This document shows positions 42,920 through 55,599 of a DNA stretch of 64,000 nt, piece after piece (the first letter of the stretch is position 1; every line of letters begins with the position of its first letter). A program made the position numbers and the translations under genes. A model generated the notes under the pieces. The model was not told the origin of the DNA and searched no databases. It saw nothing but the letters and a program-made list of their open reading frames with translations. This DNA is from Shinisaurus crocodilurus (Eukaryota > Chordata > Lepidosauria > Squamata > Shinisauridae), in assembly GCA_021292165.1 (NCBI GenBank), contig CM037885.1, positions 7,559,042-7,623,041 on the forward strand. Direction: 5' to 3'.

Positions 42920-44879
42920 GAGAATCTGATAGCAGGGAAGACAAGACTTAATAAAGGATTAGTAAGGATGGTAAAGACAGGAGTGGAGGCTAACTCCAGT
43001 AGCAGAAGGCTAAAGGGGAGCTTCGAAGAGGGATCGTGAAGGGTAGAAAGAGATGGCTTTGCTCAATTTTAACCATTTTAGCTATGGCACTTGCCATTTT
43101 CCGCTTGCCTGGGACAAGTACTAGTCCATTTGGGCAAGCAGCCAAGTGACAAGCACACAAGTCTGCCTGCTGTTCCTTAAAGGGTAGTTGCAACGTTATC
43201 TTGGAATATCATTTTGAAGTGCTTTGAATCCATTACATACCATGCAAAGTATTAATCATCATCTTCATAATATTCCGATGGCCTTGGGAAACATAGCGAG
43301 ATCTCAGTCTCGACTTCCTTCTCTTCTGGCAAACAGCAATGGGAGAAGGAAGGAAAAGATGGGCGGAGGACTGGGCTAGGTGTAGCTGGCTGTCCCAACC
43401 AAACATAACTTGCATGGCCGGGCTGTGGCGCTGAGTCACATGCATGCAAAGTGAGTTGTGAAAAAGCAAACCTGCCTTCAGTCTGCTGTTCTCACCGCTT
43501 CCTTTAGTTGCTTTCACTGTAATGAAAGAGGGAATGTGCACTCTAAGCATGCTGGGCAAATGACAGGTGACAAAAAGAAGAAAGTCTTATGCTTTGCATG
43601 ACTTCATCTCTGCTAAGATACGGTGTTTCCAGATATCCATGACTCAGGTTCACATTGGCGCACAATACCCGTGCAGTCTGCTTTGTGCCCTGAGTCAGCT
43701 GCAACAGCAGTGTGCCAGCAAGGTGCATGATTTTCCCCACAGTGTGGTTCTGTCACTGTATCCATTGCTGGATAGGGGCCAGAGTGGTGGTAGGGCTTTC
43801 CCAAATCTCCCCATTCTTTTATTTTGGTGTGGAAGTTCTAGACTGCAACTGTCAAAAGGGGGGGGGGGAGCATATTATATATCCACTCCAAATAATCGCT
43901 GATAGGGCTTATCAAAATAAAGAAAAGTGTCATCCTATTAGACATCTCAGGTTTCTTGGTGTTGCTGAAGCTGATTTCCTTATCCAGACATCCTGGCAGT
44001 CATCTCCATAAATGTTGTACTTTCCTCTGCTTCTTCCAATTGCGCCTGCAGTATTTGTTGCCTACATTGTTTTGGCTCCTGTTTATCTCAACACCTGTCA
44101 GGTCCTGTTATCAAGATAATTGGTCTCCATCCCCAAGGCCTCAGCTGCTTGTCTGAGCAAAGAGATTTCTTTTTGCACCATATTTGACTGAAAAGGATGT
44201 TGAAGCTGAAACCCAGCTTTCTATATGAGCTTACAGAGAGCGTGAGTGAGAGCTCAGCATTCTTAATATTAATTCTACCCTCTGTCAGCTGCTGGATTAA
44301 CACTGAACTTTGCTACTGCTACTATGTAAGGCTTATACAGCACCCATGTTTCTTTGACTGTGATGGTCAAATGCAGGCCTGCACAGCTTATGGACCCGTC
44401 ACACCAAAAGTAGCCACCGAGGCATGTTTTGTGGCCTTCAGGGTGCTTGACAGGCTCCCCTCCCCCTGCCTTTTTGCAACCTCAAGCAGTCAGCACTAGG
44501 AGGAGACTTACTGACCCACACCCCCAATGTGTCTGGCGTGGGTCAGTGTTTGGCTAGGTCGGGTGGGTTAGAAGCTACACAGGCCTGGTCAAATAAATGG
44601 CATCATCTCGTCAGCATGACCTGCTGAATGACTCCTACTGGGACTGGACCCAAATCAGGACCTTTCCCATCTATTATCAGGGCAAGAAGGGCAAGGGTGG
44701 ATTCTGCTCCCACCCTGCAGCTGTTGGGATGGTCTCTCTAGTGGCATTCAGACTTTCCAAGTTAAGGGCCCTACTTTTAACTTCAGACTGCAGTGTAGGA
44801 ACCAGTTTTGTTTCTTTGCTGTACGTGTTAATCTTTCTCCTCTTTTGGGGTGACCAGCTTCAAAGTAAGTTAGGGCTCC

Positions 44880-45175
44880 TCTACCACATAAGAGCCACCC
44901 TGCTGGAGCCAACCAATTGTCAGTTTAGTCCAGCAATCTGTTTCCTAGGATGAAATTGAGCAGGGGGTTGGACTCGATGGTCTTATAGGCCCCTTCCAAC
45001 TCTACTATTCTGTGATTCTATGATCTATGAGTCTATGAACCTGAAATCTCCATTTAGCTGTCATGGTTGATAGCCATTGACACACCTCTCCATAAATTTG
45101 GCTAATCTTATTTTAAAGCCATCTATACTCGCAGGCTGCTATCCCATCCTATGGCAGTAAATTCCACCAATTATA
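44880..45175 (-). repeat. CR1/L3-like LINE 3' end with a CR1 tail inserted
   Basis: The outer sequence ('acataagagccaccctgctg', 'tagtccagcaatctgtttcc', later 'ttaaagccatctatactcgc') is a reversed LINE 3' end. At about 44950-45045 a plus-strand CR1 tail is inserted ('gagcagggggttggactcga', 'tgtgattctatgatctatga'). Confidence 0.7.
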
Positions 45176-47154
45176 TAGAAGATGGAATTTCAGCAGTTAC
45201 AACTCTCCATCCCCCACCTGCACCTCCCAAAGTTCTTGTGTTCTACACAGCAGTTAGGAGATACATGAGGCCTGTCTGGTCCCCTCTCTCAAAGAACAAA
45301 CAAAAAAGCAATCCAACACAAAGGGGGGTGTGCCATTTTGGGTCAAAGCATGACCTACTTGTGCATCCTGAACCACTCATTGAAAATTCATTCTCTACAT
45401 CTGTGGCCTTCAACTGAAGTGCCTTACATAGATTAAGAAAAAAAAACACCACCAGGCCATTTCTGCAGGCTCACTGTCTAAAACTTGAAATATTTATCTT
45501 TATTATGCATACCTTTTATCTAGGCCTATTTAATCTAAACTGTTTAATCAACTTAATAGGAAGGAAGATTTTTGTTCACATACCTAAGATTCACCACTTG
45601 GTAACAGTGATGCAACCAAGGTTCTTTGATTGTAGGGGGAAATCATTGGTTATTGATGGGTACTTCCTGTTGACAGTGAGCTTACATAGTCTGCATGGCC
45701 TTTAAGCAAGGGAAGATAAGAAGGTGACCTTTTCACAAACTCCTTTGGCACTTTGAACTGGTCCAGCTGGTTAGAAAGCATTTTAATCACTTGCAGCAAG
45801 GTTAGGTAATATAACCACTTATGGGCTGCATTGAACTTTTTGTATGATCCATGGGAATCCCAGATTTCATTTTCAAAAAGTAAATAATGTTTCTAGCCCT
45901 CACAGTTGTAAAAGTGTGGCAGGGAGCAATGACCCTCTCCTAGTATGCCTCTGCCAGACCAGGCTTTTCAGCCCAAGGACTTATTGTTAACCTCTATCTG
46001 CAATATGGGAATCACTTTTCCATATTTTAGTGTCTGTTTGTTGCTTCTCATCCATTTTTGTCTCTCATCCTCCCCCCTTCTTTCTCCTTTAAAAAACAAA
46101 TCAAAAATTCAACAAAAATAAAATGGTATAAGTTGGTTTGGCCCAACTTAAATCAGGGAATCGTGACCTTTCAGGTCCTGATCCAGCCATTGAAGATCAA
46201 TGAATTGGAGGTGTTTCCAGCAAAATGGAGAATTTGAACATATCAAATGAACCAAAACAACTGGCACTGGATAAGACATGGACCTGGGAGCTTGGAGACT
46301 GGGTGGGTGGATGAGAGAGATGGTGGGAGGAGCTAAGTCATGGCCTACACAGCCTGTGACCCATCAAGCCAAATGCAGTCATGTAGTAGGGCTCTCCAAG
46401 TGCTTGGCAATCCCCCTTCCTCCAATATTGACAGTCTTGGGCAAATTGGAGGTTTATTTGAGGCTGCAGTAAGTTTGGTGGGTCACACGTTGTGCAGGCT
46501 CTAGCTTAGATTGACATGACCCCCCCCCCCTCAGGAATCAAAATTAGGCTGCAACACTTGCTACCAAGAAGCTAACTTTATTTGTAATTAGCAAGGACTT
46601 TTTGAAGGTTGGTCTCTGAATATAGAAACCTTTCCCTCCCCACAACACATACACTCCCAATTATTACCTTGGAACTGCTTCTGTTTGGTGGCTGTGAGTT
46701 GTCTCTTTTGAGGCACACAACATGGTTTTGTTCACTGTCGTTGGCACAAGTTGAAGTGCTGCCTTTCCAGTGGGCCTTTTGCCTTCAAAACCTCAGCTGA
46801 GTCATGTCTGGTCATGACGGTTAATGTTTTCCCCAGAATGCCTTGTGTAAAGCAAGCGGCTCCCAACTTGCTCAACTCAGTGGGCTGTGGACTTACTGAA
46901 CAAACTTTGAAAGCTTTGATATTTCTTTTAAAAAGATTTGGAAAGCAATTTGCATTTGAGATCCAGGAAATTACAGGTTATGCACTGCCTATGTACCCCC
47001 ATGAATCCTCCTGGTTGACGAGTTGTGACTCTCCAGGTTAGATAAGAAGAAAAAGATGTTTTTAAAAGGTTTAAAAGTTATTTATAGCCTGTTTTATCGC
47101 AAGGGCTTGGCATTGTAGGGCTTCCACATTAAATTGGTTAGATTAATATATATT

Positions 47155-47272
47155 TTAGGGTGCAATCCTATGCATATTTAGACAGAAAACAGTTCTACAT
47201 TAGGTGGCTGGGGCATCCTGGGAGTTGTAGGACTTTTTTCCTGTCTAAATATGCATAAGATTGCGCCCTTAA
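47155..47272. mobile_element. Foldback MITE, TTAA-type, copy 5
   Basis: TTAGGGTGCAATCCTATGCA at the left, TGCATAAGATTGCGCCCTTAA at the right. The hairpin loop is shorter than in other copies. Confidence 0.8.
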
Positions 47273-48810
47273 TCAACCTAATAACATGTCCGTGCTGGCT
47301 GGGATTGGTGGGGGTTGTAGTCTAACACATCTGGTGGGTACCAGGGTTGGGAGGGTTGAACTAAAAGGTGCTCAAAATTAGTTGGACAGCAGATTTAAAA
47401 AGACACATTTAAAAGACAACTTGCTACGAGGTCAGAGCTGAGACTCCGAGCTTGGACCACCTCCCCCCTCTGTAGCCGGCTGCCTCAGGTAAGGGTACCC
47501 CCATACTGAGTTTTCCCACTTTCCTTCTGTGATGTAAGACATTTTGCTTTACATTATCTGTAAAGCACTGATGTGGACACTCAGCCTACTGATGGGGTAA
47601 GTCTTACTATACACTACAGAGTTGGAGATCTTGGTACAAAGATGCAGTTTTTGGCAGCAGCCCTGCTCTTGCATGGAGTTCCATGCATAGGCTACCTCCT
47701 GTGTGTGGAGTTCTGGCCGGGGCTGACTTGCCTGCTTACCCCACTTTGTTCCATCAGTACTCAGAGAAAGGATGCTTTCTCCCCAATCCTGGGCCAACTG
47801 TTACATTTTCTCTCCTCTGTTTGCCTCCTACCCTCTCTTTAGCTTCTCAGTCAGAACTGATGGTCTGCCCAGTCACCAATGCTTTTATTTGCTGGTGTGG
47901 TTTTGTTTGGTTGTGAAAGACAAATCTTGGCAAGCTCACCAAAGCAGAGACCCAGAAGGGGTTAATGTCTGGGTCGTGACTCTTGGCTGAAATCCCAGAT
48001 GGAAAATCAGTTGGCTTTGTGTAGGAACAAACAATGATTTTGCCCGAGCAGGAGCTGAAATGTCAAGAGCCAAGCCTGTGGGTAAGGACCCAGGGGCCGC
48101 AAATCGGAAAGCTCTCTAGTTCAAGAGGGACTGCAGACAAAGAGGATGTTTAGTTTTGTTTGCATCCTTTCTTTGTTGCCTGGCACTTCATATGGATCAT
48201 GATGGTGTCATGAGCTGACACGGAACGGGCTACCTAATGAACACTTTTTATCGAGTCTGCTACGGACTCATTCATTCTTCCCTGCATGTGCAGTTTCTGC
48301 TAACGACTTACCTGCATTCACAAACTGAACCATGTTGGGTCTGTCAGCCTTAACATCAATATCTGCCTTTCTTCCGTTAAGGTATTCAAAGTGATGTACA
48401 TGGGGTTCCCAGGCAACCACTGATCAGACCCAGATCTGCAAGATGGACGCATCGTGCCCAGTGACGTGGTGCGGAAATTTTTCCAGGGTTTTATTTTTCC
48501 ATGGGAACATTTCCGTTTCATAATTAAAAATGAATGTATGCCAATTGCAAATACAATACTAGGCAAGTTTGGCAGTTTCAAAGTTGTAATTAATGTTTTT
48601 ATGTGATGTGAGAGAATACCTATATGTCATTGAAATGACATATACATGTCAGAGTGAAATGGAACTAATAAAGTGACAGCAAAACTGAAGATGCACCAAC
48701 AATAAGTTTATTGGAAGAGCGTTGAATGCTGTTGAAATAGACGAACAGTTGTCAGCATATCATGCACATTTCTTTGGGTTGCTAAAATTAAATCGTGTGT
48801 CAACAGTTTT

Positions 48811-49428
48811 CAGGGATGTTGAAGAGTCCTTGGTCTCGAGTCACGAGTCGAGTCCGAGTCCTTGGTCCAAAATGGTGACTCACGAGTCCTGAGTCACTCC
48901 CAAAACTGACTCCACGAGTCCCTATTAAAATCAATGGGGGTTTTCCCCAACAAAATAAGGCTACTTCAGATGTGTGGCTTAAATAAATTCTAGGCACAAG
49001 TGTGCCTTTTTATTTCAAAACTCTGCAACTGATTTTGGCAAGAACAGACTAGGCAGACAAACCCAAAATAACCAGGTAGGCAGAGGAGGCAGGGAACCCC
49101 AAAGCAGGGAGGCAGAGGCCTTTGTCTTGGACAATTCAAACTGTGGAACTGGTTAAGAAGAGACCAGGCAGGCAGAGGAGGCAGGGAACCCCAAACAGGC
49201 AGGCAGTGCCCTTTGTCTTGGACAATTCAACTGTTGAACTTGATCTTCGCCGACGATCGTGCTCCTCTCCACTCCTTCTGGCACAGCCCAGGGATGTTGA
49301 AGAGTCCTTGGTCCCGAGTCCAGTCTCGAGTCCCATTAAAAATATTGGGACTCGAGTCGGACTCGAGTCAGAGGGGGGACTCAGTCCGACTCACGAGTCG
49401 AGTCCTCGAGTCCGAGTTCCCATCCCTG
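48811..49428. mobile_element. hAT-like element of GAGTC/GACTC repeats
   Basis: Starts CAGGGATGTTGAAGAGTCC and ends CCGAGTTCCCATCCCTG. The exact octamer acagtttt flanks both sides (48803-48810 and 49429-49436). Both ends are dense in GAGTC and its inverse GACTC. The left terminus is repeated inside at 49287. Between them is a tandem duplication of about 92 bp (around 49072 and 49164). Confidence 0.85.
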
Positions 49429-49547
49429 ACAGTTTTCAGTAACATCCTTCCCTTTTAAATTTAAACAATGTAAGGGAGATGCATGTTATTGTATTTTATT
49501 TTTGCTAGTATTCTGATTTTAAAAAATTCTACATAATATAGCATTTA

Positions 49548-49945
49548 AGGGCACAATCCAATCTGCTATGCAGAGCAGGATGATTGGCGGAGTCGCTCTT
49601 TGCCTCCCTGCTCCTCTGACTCTGCATTTTCTGCTAGACAGCCATCTAGCTGGGGCACTTTAGAGGGGGACGGAAGGAGGCTGCAGAGGACACAGGATAT
49701 GTCATACCCTGGCCTCTGCAGACTCCTCCCCTCCATGTCCCTGGAATGCCCTCTTTACCCTCTCTCCGAACTTGAGTTCTTGACCTTGGAGAGACAGCCG
49801 GCGCAGTTCTTCTTGCGCCGGCTGCGAGGGGGGTCAGAGCTGGGAATGCGCACTATGAGGTCGGAGCGCTGTCTCTGACCTCGGATCTGGGAATCTGAAG
49901 CATCCTATGGCCCCCTAGACACTGCCTAGGGGGCCATAGGATAGT
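49548..49945. repeat. Palindromic DNA repeat, family A, copy 2
   Basis: Shares blocks with 29430-29990. It ends in a perfect-looking hairpin, 'atcctatggccccctag' against 'ctagggggccataggat' (about 49898-49941). The left terminus 'aagggcacaatcc' is partly inverse to 'ggatagttccct'. Confidence 0.6.
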
Positions 49946-50043
49946 TCCCTAAATTGCATTATGTGTGCTATAATTTTCCACCTCAAATATTTTAGGTCAA
50001 ATCCTTGTGGTGTAGGGACAAAAAACTAACATAAGGCACTTCT

Positions 50044-50180
50044 TTCTTTATTATATTTATACCCCACCTTTTTTTCCTGCAAGGAACCCAAGGCGGCTTA
50101 CATAATCATCCTCCTCCTCTCCATTTTATCCTCACAACAACCCTGTGAGGTAGGTTAGACAACCCTGTGAGGTAGGTTAG
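50044..50180 (-). mobile_element. CORE-SINE (MIR-like), reverse, head missing
   Basis: Only tail and core are present ('tttttttcctgcaaggaacc', 'ctcacaacaaccctgtgagg'). The last 22 bases, 'acaaccctgtgaggtaggtt' plus 'ag', are tandemly repeated. Confidence 0.8.
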
Positions 50181-50252
50181 TTTTTCTTCTTTTAGCTTTG
50201 TTGTTTACTAAATGCAAGTCAAATAAACATGCTGAATTGGATCTCTCCAGGG

Positions 50253-50390
50253 CAGGGATGGGCAACTTGTGGCCCTCCAGATGTTTTGGTGTATGGCTCC
50301 CATTACCTCTAGCCAACATAGCCAATGGTGAAGGTTGATGTGGGGGGTGTAGGCCAAAAGATGTGGAGGGCCACAAGTTGCCCACCTGGG
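50253..50390. mobile_element. hAT-type MITE ('gggcaac' subfamily) nested in family B copy 2
   Basis: CAGGGATGGGCAACTTGTGG to 'ccacaagttgcccacctgg'. Flanks ctccaggg (50245-50252) and ctataggg (50391-50398) agree at six of eight positions. Confidence 0.75.
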
Positions 50391-51848
50391 CTATAGGGCG
50401 TCAGAACATTTTCTGATGCAAACTGAACATTTCCCTGTGTAAATGACCCTATCCAAATTATCCTAATTTGCATTGGAATTTTTTCCCAATACAAACTGAA
50501 AAATGGCCTGTGCAAACGACCCTGTGCAGATTAACCTATTTGTAGTTGGAAATTTTCCAGTTCAAAATTTTCCAAAAAAACCCACATCGCTGATCGTGTC
50601 TTCAGACCATAGCCTGAGTCTGCCCAAAATGTCTTTCACCTCTATTTTCCCACACAGCTTTCTGTACTGGAAGTACATCTCTCTGCTTCTTGCTCTCAAG
50701 AAGGATCCGTGTCAGATCTGGCTTCTGTCAAGTTGGATGGGGATGAAGGAAGTCAGTCATGGGGGGAACTGCAGCAGCCCCGTCTCTTTGTTCCGAAGGA
50801 AGCAAGCAAGCTCCAAGACCATCACCTGACCTGCTGTGGCCAGTGGTTGTTAAGGGGCCTCTTTCCTGACCTGCCTGGTCACCCCATAGTTCCTTCCCTT
50901 AGCTACAGCTACATAGTAGTGATGCAGAGGCTGAATCCCTGCATAATATCCCACGTTCAGGACCGGCTGAGCTCAGATCTAGATAATCTGGCACTTCAGT
51001 ATAAACATACCGTATACAGGTACGACTGTAGTGGGGAGTTAGGGACCTAAGGCTACACTGGCTCTTTTAAAAATTCATTTCTAATTATCTGTTGAAATGA
51101 CTATCTGGTGACTTACCGTATATCATTGACCCTGGAGGTATTTTGCTGTTCTTCACAGACTACTATGAAATCAATACATAAGCTTTAAAGTTGGCTGAAA
51201 CTGACAGACTTTATTTTCTTGCAAAACATGTACAAACCATCTGATGGTTAAAAGTCAAAACAGGAAAAAAAAACCATCTGTTGCAGCTGCGTTAATATCC
51301 TAATGGCAGATGGAAGCCGCTTTCTTTTAACAAATTAAGGCTGGCTAATGGATTTGAGTATCAGGCTGGAAGTGGAGAGATGACACAGGCAGTGTGCGCA
51401 AACACAGGTAGATGGCCAGGGAAGGGGTGGGGCGTGATGAGGAGGCTCCGAAAAGGATCCACAAAAAGAGTGGGGTAGTTAATATCTCCCCTTTCTGGAG
51501 TAGCTGGAGGGTCGGGGAAGTGAAAAGGTGGGGAGCACTGAGAAGTGTCAGTTCAATCTTTAAAAATAGAGGATCACATTGCCAAGGAGGAGATATTGTC
51601 CCCCCTTCCTTTTTGTGCACCTACCTTTGCCGCTTTCCTCCCCGTTTTCCGTACTTTCCAGTTGGCAGCTTGGCAGTAGGACCCAGGACCCTGGCAACTG
51701 TGGGTAAACTTAGCGTGTAAGCAGGTCTCGCCTTGTCAGTTTCCATGTATGTTACCTACTCCACTTCCTGCTCCCTTTGACTGCTGAAAGGTACAAGGAA
51801 ACTGACCAGGGAAGACGCGTAGGGCAACTGTAAGTACACTTGCAAGAC

Positions 51849-51882
51849 CGATGATGATGATGATGATCATCATCATCATCAT
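51849..51882. repeat. Palindromic GAT/ATC microsatellite
   Basis: A run of gatgat.. turns directly into catcat.. so the tract is a perfect hairpin of about 17 bp per arm. Confidence 0.8.
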
Positions 51883-54260
51883 CCCAACACACTTGCACAA
51901 TTTTATTGGGCCAAATTTCTTTTTTATATATAAAAAAAGACCGCAACTGCACATTTTTGAGGCTCCAGAAATTAAAAAAAGAAGCAGCAAAGAAAAAGGG
52001 ATAGCAATAGAGTAGGGAGGGCAAGACAAGATGGGTTCTGCTGCGAAGGACTCTGGGATACTGGTTGGAGCTTGGAGGACCAAGGGGGAAGGAGGGGGAG
52101 AATAAGCTACAGGGAGTCTGATCATTTGCCGGGTGCACTGTGGGTTGTTCTGTGAAGAACCCACACTGCGTAGCTTATTCATAGGGTGGCTTAGTGTGTT
52201 GTGCGAACCCACCCACTAAAGGTGGTTTTCCTAGTCCTCTTGAAATATGATGTGTTGTCTCTTTGCCCTCAGTGAAATTGTGGCCATAGTTTCCCAGACA
52301 TGATCTTTCCTTTTCCCTCCCTCCGTTCTCTCTCTTCCCTCCCCCCCCCCCCCGGATCCCATGTTTCAAATCTGAACAACCTCTTCTGGATATTTTGTAA
52401 ACACATTTTCTAGTAGAGCCTGCCAAAACACACACACCCAACACCCTGTTCAGACATAAAGGGAAATATTACAAGGGTTTAAGCCCTCCGGAGAAAAAAA
52501 AATCCCACGTTTGCTCTCGACCTCAGTGCAAGCTTTGTATTGCTGAGCTGAGCTGGGCTTACCGCCAAGTACAGACGGTACAGTAAGCGGATCTGTCCTC
52601 TTCCGTCTCCCTCCCCCCCCCCCATCTGAAACCATCCCACCAGCTACTGACTTCTGCTGGAAGAAGGGGAAATGAGCCTACTCTCTCAGGGACCGTGCGA
52701 AGGCATAATCAGTTGTTGGGTTTCCCCCAAGCTTAAAAGATCAAAAATGAGTTGGGCACTGCTGAGACATTCTGGGAATAAATACTTTAAGGGCTTATTT
52801 GCATTTTTATTTTTTTTAGCATTTATTAGTCGCCTTTCCATATGTGTTTTGCATTAGTGGTGGGGATGATTGTGATTTCTCTGCAACATTATTACTATAC
52901 ATGTACACTTGTGGTTAAAGCTGGACTGCAAACTTTAATCTGTAAAATCATCAGCTAAAGCTTTCCAATTACATACAGCGGCGTATAGTTTGGGAGGGTT
53001 CTTTTTGTAATTATGCTTCCTTCAACATTTCAGAAAGACACTGTATGTTGAGGTTTTTGATGATACCTAGATGCATTTCATTGATTAGTGAAAAGGCAGT
53101 CGGTTTAATCAATGATGGCTGCTAGTTGTGCCCATGCTTACTTGGGACTCGAGGAAGCTCCACTGAATTCAGTGGGATTTCTGAATAAACATGGCTAGGA
53201 TGAGGCTGCATAAATTACTTAATCCAATGACATCTGTATTTAACCCCCTTTGCTACCTGTTGCTCATTCCTACTTGGGCTAGGTGGGCCAAACTCTTCTT
53301 GGGTCATTAATTTTGTGCTGGTGTTTTGAAGAGGTGAAGTGGAGCGGGAGAAAAATCCCGCTCTTCTGGTCCCCCTCAGGTTGCTGTGCTGTGTTGCTTG
53401 TGCAAACATTTCTCTCCCACTCCACCCCAGTGTGAAACATCTGACAAAGGAAGGGAGTGGAAGTGAGTGACTGCGAGATGCAGGGGGGGGGGGAACTCTG
53501 CCAAAGCCTCTCTTCCTGTTTAGGCTGAGGCCAAGGGTCAAAGAGCCCCTGTTTCTGTGTCCTGGCTTGTGTAGGAGAAAATGGATGTGTTGGGACTGGG
53601 GCCCAGCTTACAAACCCCTTATTTACTTATTTATTTGATTTATACCCTGCCTTTCTACCAAAAAACAGCACTCACGGTGTCTTGGCCACCACCTGGGCTT
53701 CCATTCACATCACAGGGCACTGTGCTTTTTATTTTTTTTATTTTTTAGGTGCCGATGGAATGAGAATTCCAGAAGAGAGACACATTTGCTTAAATTCCCC
53801 AGTGAAATGATTCTGTGCCATCCAGAATAAATTATCCAACTTCAGTAAATATAGGCAGGTGAAGTGCTAATTGTGGAATAAGCTTAGGTGTGTAAAAACA
53901 GGCGGGCTCTGCCAAGTTCTTGATTCATGCTGGGGAAGGAGAGAGTTAAATGGCCCTTTGCCCATGGCTCTGCCTGCTGAGGAGGCCACTGCGGCCAGTC
54001 CTCCTTCGGCCTTTGCTCAGCTCAAGGTATGGCCCCTGTTAAAAGCAAGTTGCCGGTGAAGGTGTTGCAGGGTGCGTGCTTGTTTTCCCAGCATGCACCT
54101 GGTTGTCTAGCCCTCCAGAACTAAACCTTGCAAGAGACATTGCTAATGCTGTCTCTGCATTCTACCTGCCTGCAGATTCACTCAAGGTGTTGGATTGTGT
54201 ATGTGTGTTAGAACAGCTTACAAGAAAATGGAAGGCATAGATACCTGAATACAAAGGAAA

Positions 54261-54380
54261 TGAGGGTGCAATCCTATGCATGTTTAGAGAGGAAAAAACG
54301 TCCTACAGCTCCCAGCCAGGGGCATGCTTGGAATTATAGGACTTTTTTCTGTCTAACATTGAATAGGATTGCGCCCTAAA
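54261..54380. mobile_element. Foldback MITE, TTAA-type, copy 6
   Basis: 'gagggtgcaatcctatgcat' at the left and 'aataggattgcgccctaaa' at the right, with 'gtcctacagctcccagcc' inside. Confidence 0.7.
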
Positions 54381-54868
54381 TGTTTTGTGTGTGTTTTGTC
54401 ATGACAGTTGCAATGTATGGATTTCTGTTCGTTGCTTCTGTTGGGGAGGCCCAGGGGCACACTATGAATGGTGTACAGGGGCGCACCACTTAGATTTTCC
54501 ACCTCTGGCACCAATGTGTCATGAGCTAGCCCTCAGTGAGTAAATAGGTAATTCCCAGGGTGGGTGGGTGGGTAGGTCCTGTTTGTTCCAGCTTTTTGGA
54601 GCAAAGAGTATTGCTCATATGCAATGTCTGAGTTGCTTTTTAAAACCGGAAATCTCTCAAGACATATTTCATATAGTATTTTATTCCTCATGTGTTCAGT
54701 ATTCTTGGCAAGAAAAACTCTTCTCCTTACACTGAACAAAGGACTGGAAATGGGGCGACTCCCAGGAGTAAAAAAATATCTAAGTTTGGATCAAGTGACT
54801 CAGCGTTAAACAAGATAGCAACCACCCACATACTTCATACTCTCTTGGACTCACAAAGCAATGAGATA

Positions 54869-55120
54869 CCAGTCATGCCTTGGATTGAGAGCATAATTCG
54901 TTCCGGAGATGTGCTTGTAATCCAAAACACTCTTATATCAAAACGAAATCCCCCCCAAAAAAATGTGTACAGAGATTTTTAATTTAAGCCATACTACAGT
55001 ACTTGTATTGCAAGACGTCACTTGTATATCAAGTAAAAAAATATTAAATAAATATTTAAAAATTTGCTTGTCTTGCAAAACGCTCTCAAACCAAGTTACT
55101 TGCAATCCAAGGTATTACTG
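54869..55120. mobile_element. Tigger-like non-autonomous DNA transposon
   Basis: The left part 'ccttggattgagagcataat' and right part 'gcaatccaaggtattactg' are inverted, and TA borders lie at 54867-54868 and 55121-55122. The interior has 'attcgttccgga', common to Tigger-type repeats. Confidence 0.65.
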
Positions 55121-55299
55121 TAGTTTTATATAAAACTATCTACACACACACTCTAATATAAAATCTTTTCTTGGTTGCCTCCTGGCACATTGAAAGTCCC
55201 AGTTGAATTACTTAGACAAAGCTATTCATAAACAATAGAAAATCCTATTTTGTGCTAAAAGTATTCGATAAAAAACAATAATATACGTGAAAATGTACC

Positions 55300-55500
55300 C
55301 ATTTTGTTTGCTGTTTATACCCCACTTTTCAATTAAAACAATAACCAAAGCGACTTACAATAAAAATAATAATACTATTTAACAATACAGAAGCAATAAA
55401 GCAGTATCACCAAGTCCAAGGGGATGCCTGCTGGGTTAACGAGCAAAGTCAAGGTATTAGAGGTAAGAAGGTGTCCTTCAGAAAATGGAAGTCTTGCCCA
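55300..55500 (-). repeat. L2-clade LINE 3' end
   Basis: 'gtttataccccacttttcaa', 'aaagcgacttacaataaaaa' and 'caataaagcagtatcaccaa' are the reversed L2 3' UTR. It directly abuts the CR1/L3-like LINE that follows. Confidence 0.6.
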
Positions 55501-55599
55501 AAGAACACAAATTTTGACAAAACAAATGCAAGTAGACAATAAGGGGTGCAAAAAAAGAATTTGAGGAACATATTGCTATAAACATTTGAGGCCAACTAT

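Larger units (their letters stand above)
48459..50592 (-). mobile_element. AT-rich hAT-like element, family B, copy 2, with nested insertions
   Basis: Termini CAGTGACGTGG and CCACATCGCTG, target duplication atcgtgcc (48451-48458) and atcgtgtc (50593-50600). The interior pairs in reverse with 39904-40738 (for example 'aagtttggcagtttcaaag' against 'ctttgaaactgccaagctt'). The span is inflated to 2.1 kb by inserted elements at 48811-49428, 49548-49945, 50044-50180 and 50253-50390. Confidence 0.88.

Noticed and set aside
50709..51050. 113-codon plus-strand frame in the PPP1R37 intron
   Set aside because: No family resemblance and no match to the expected next PPP1R37 exon; probably chance.
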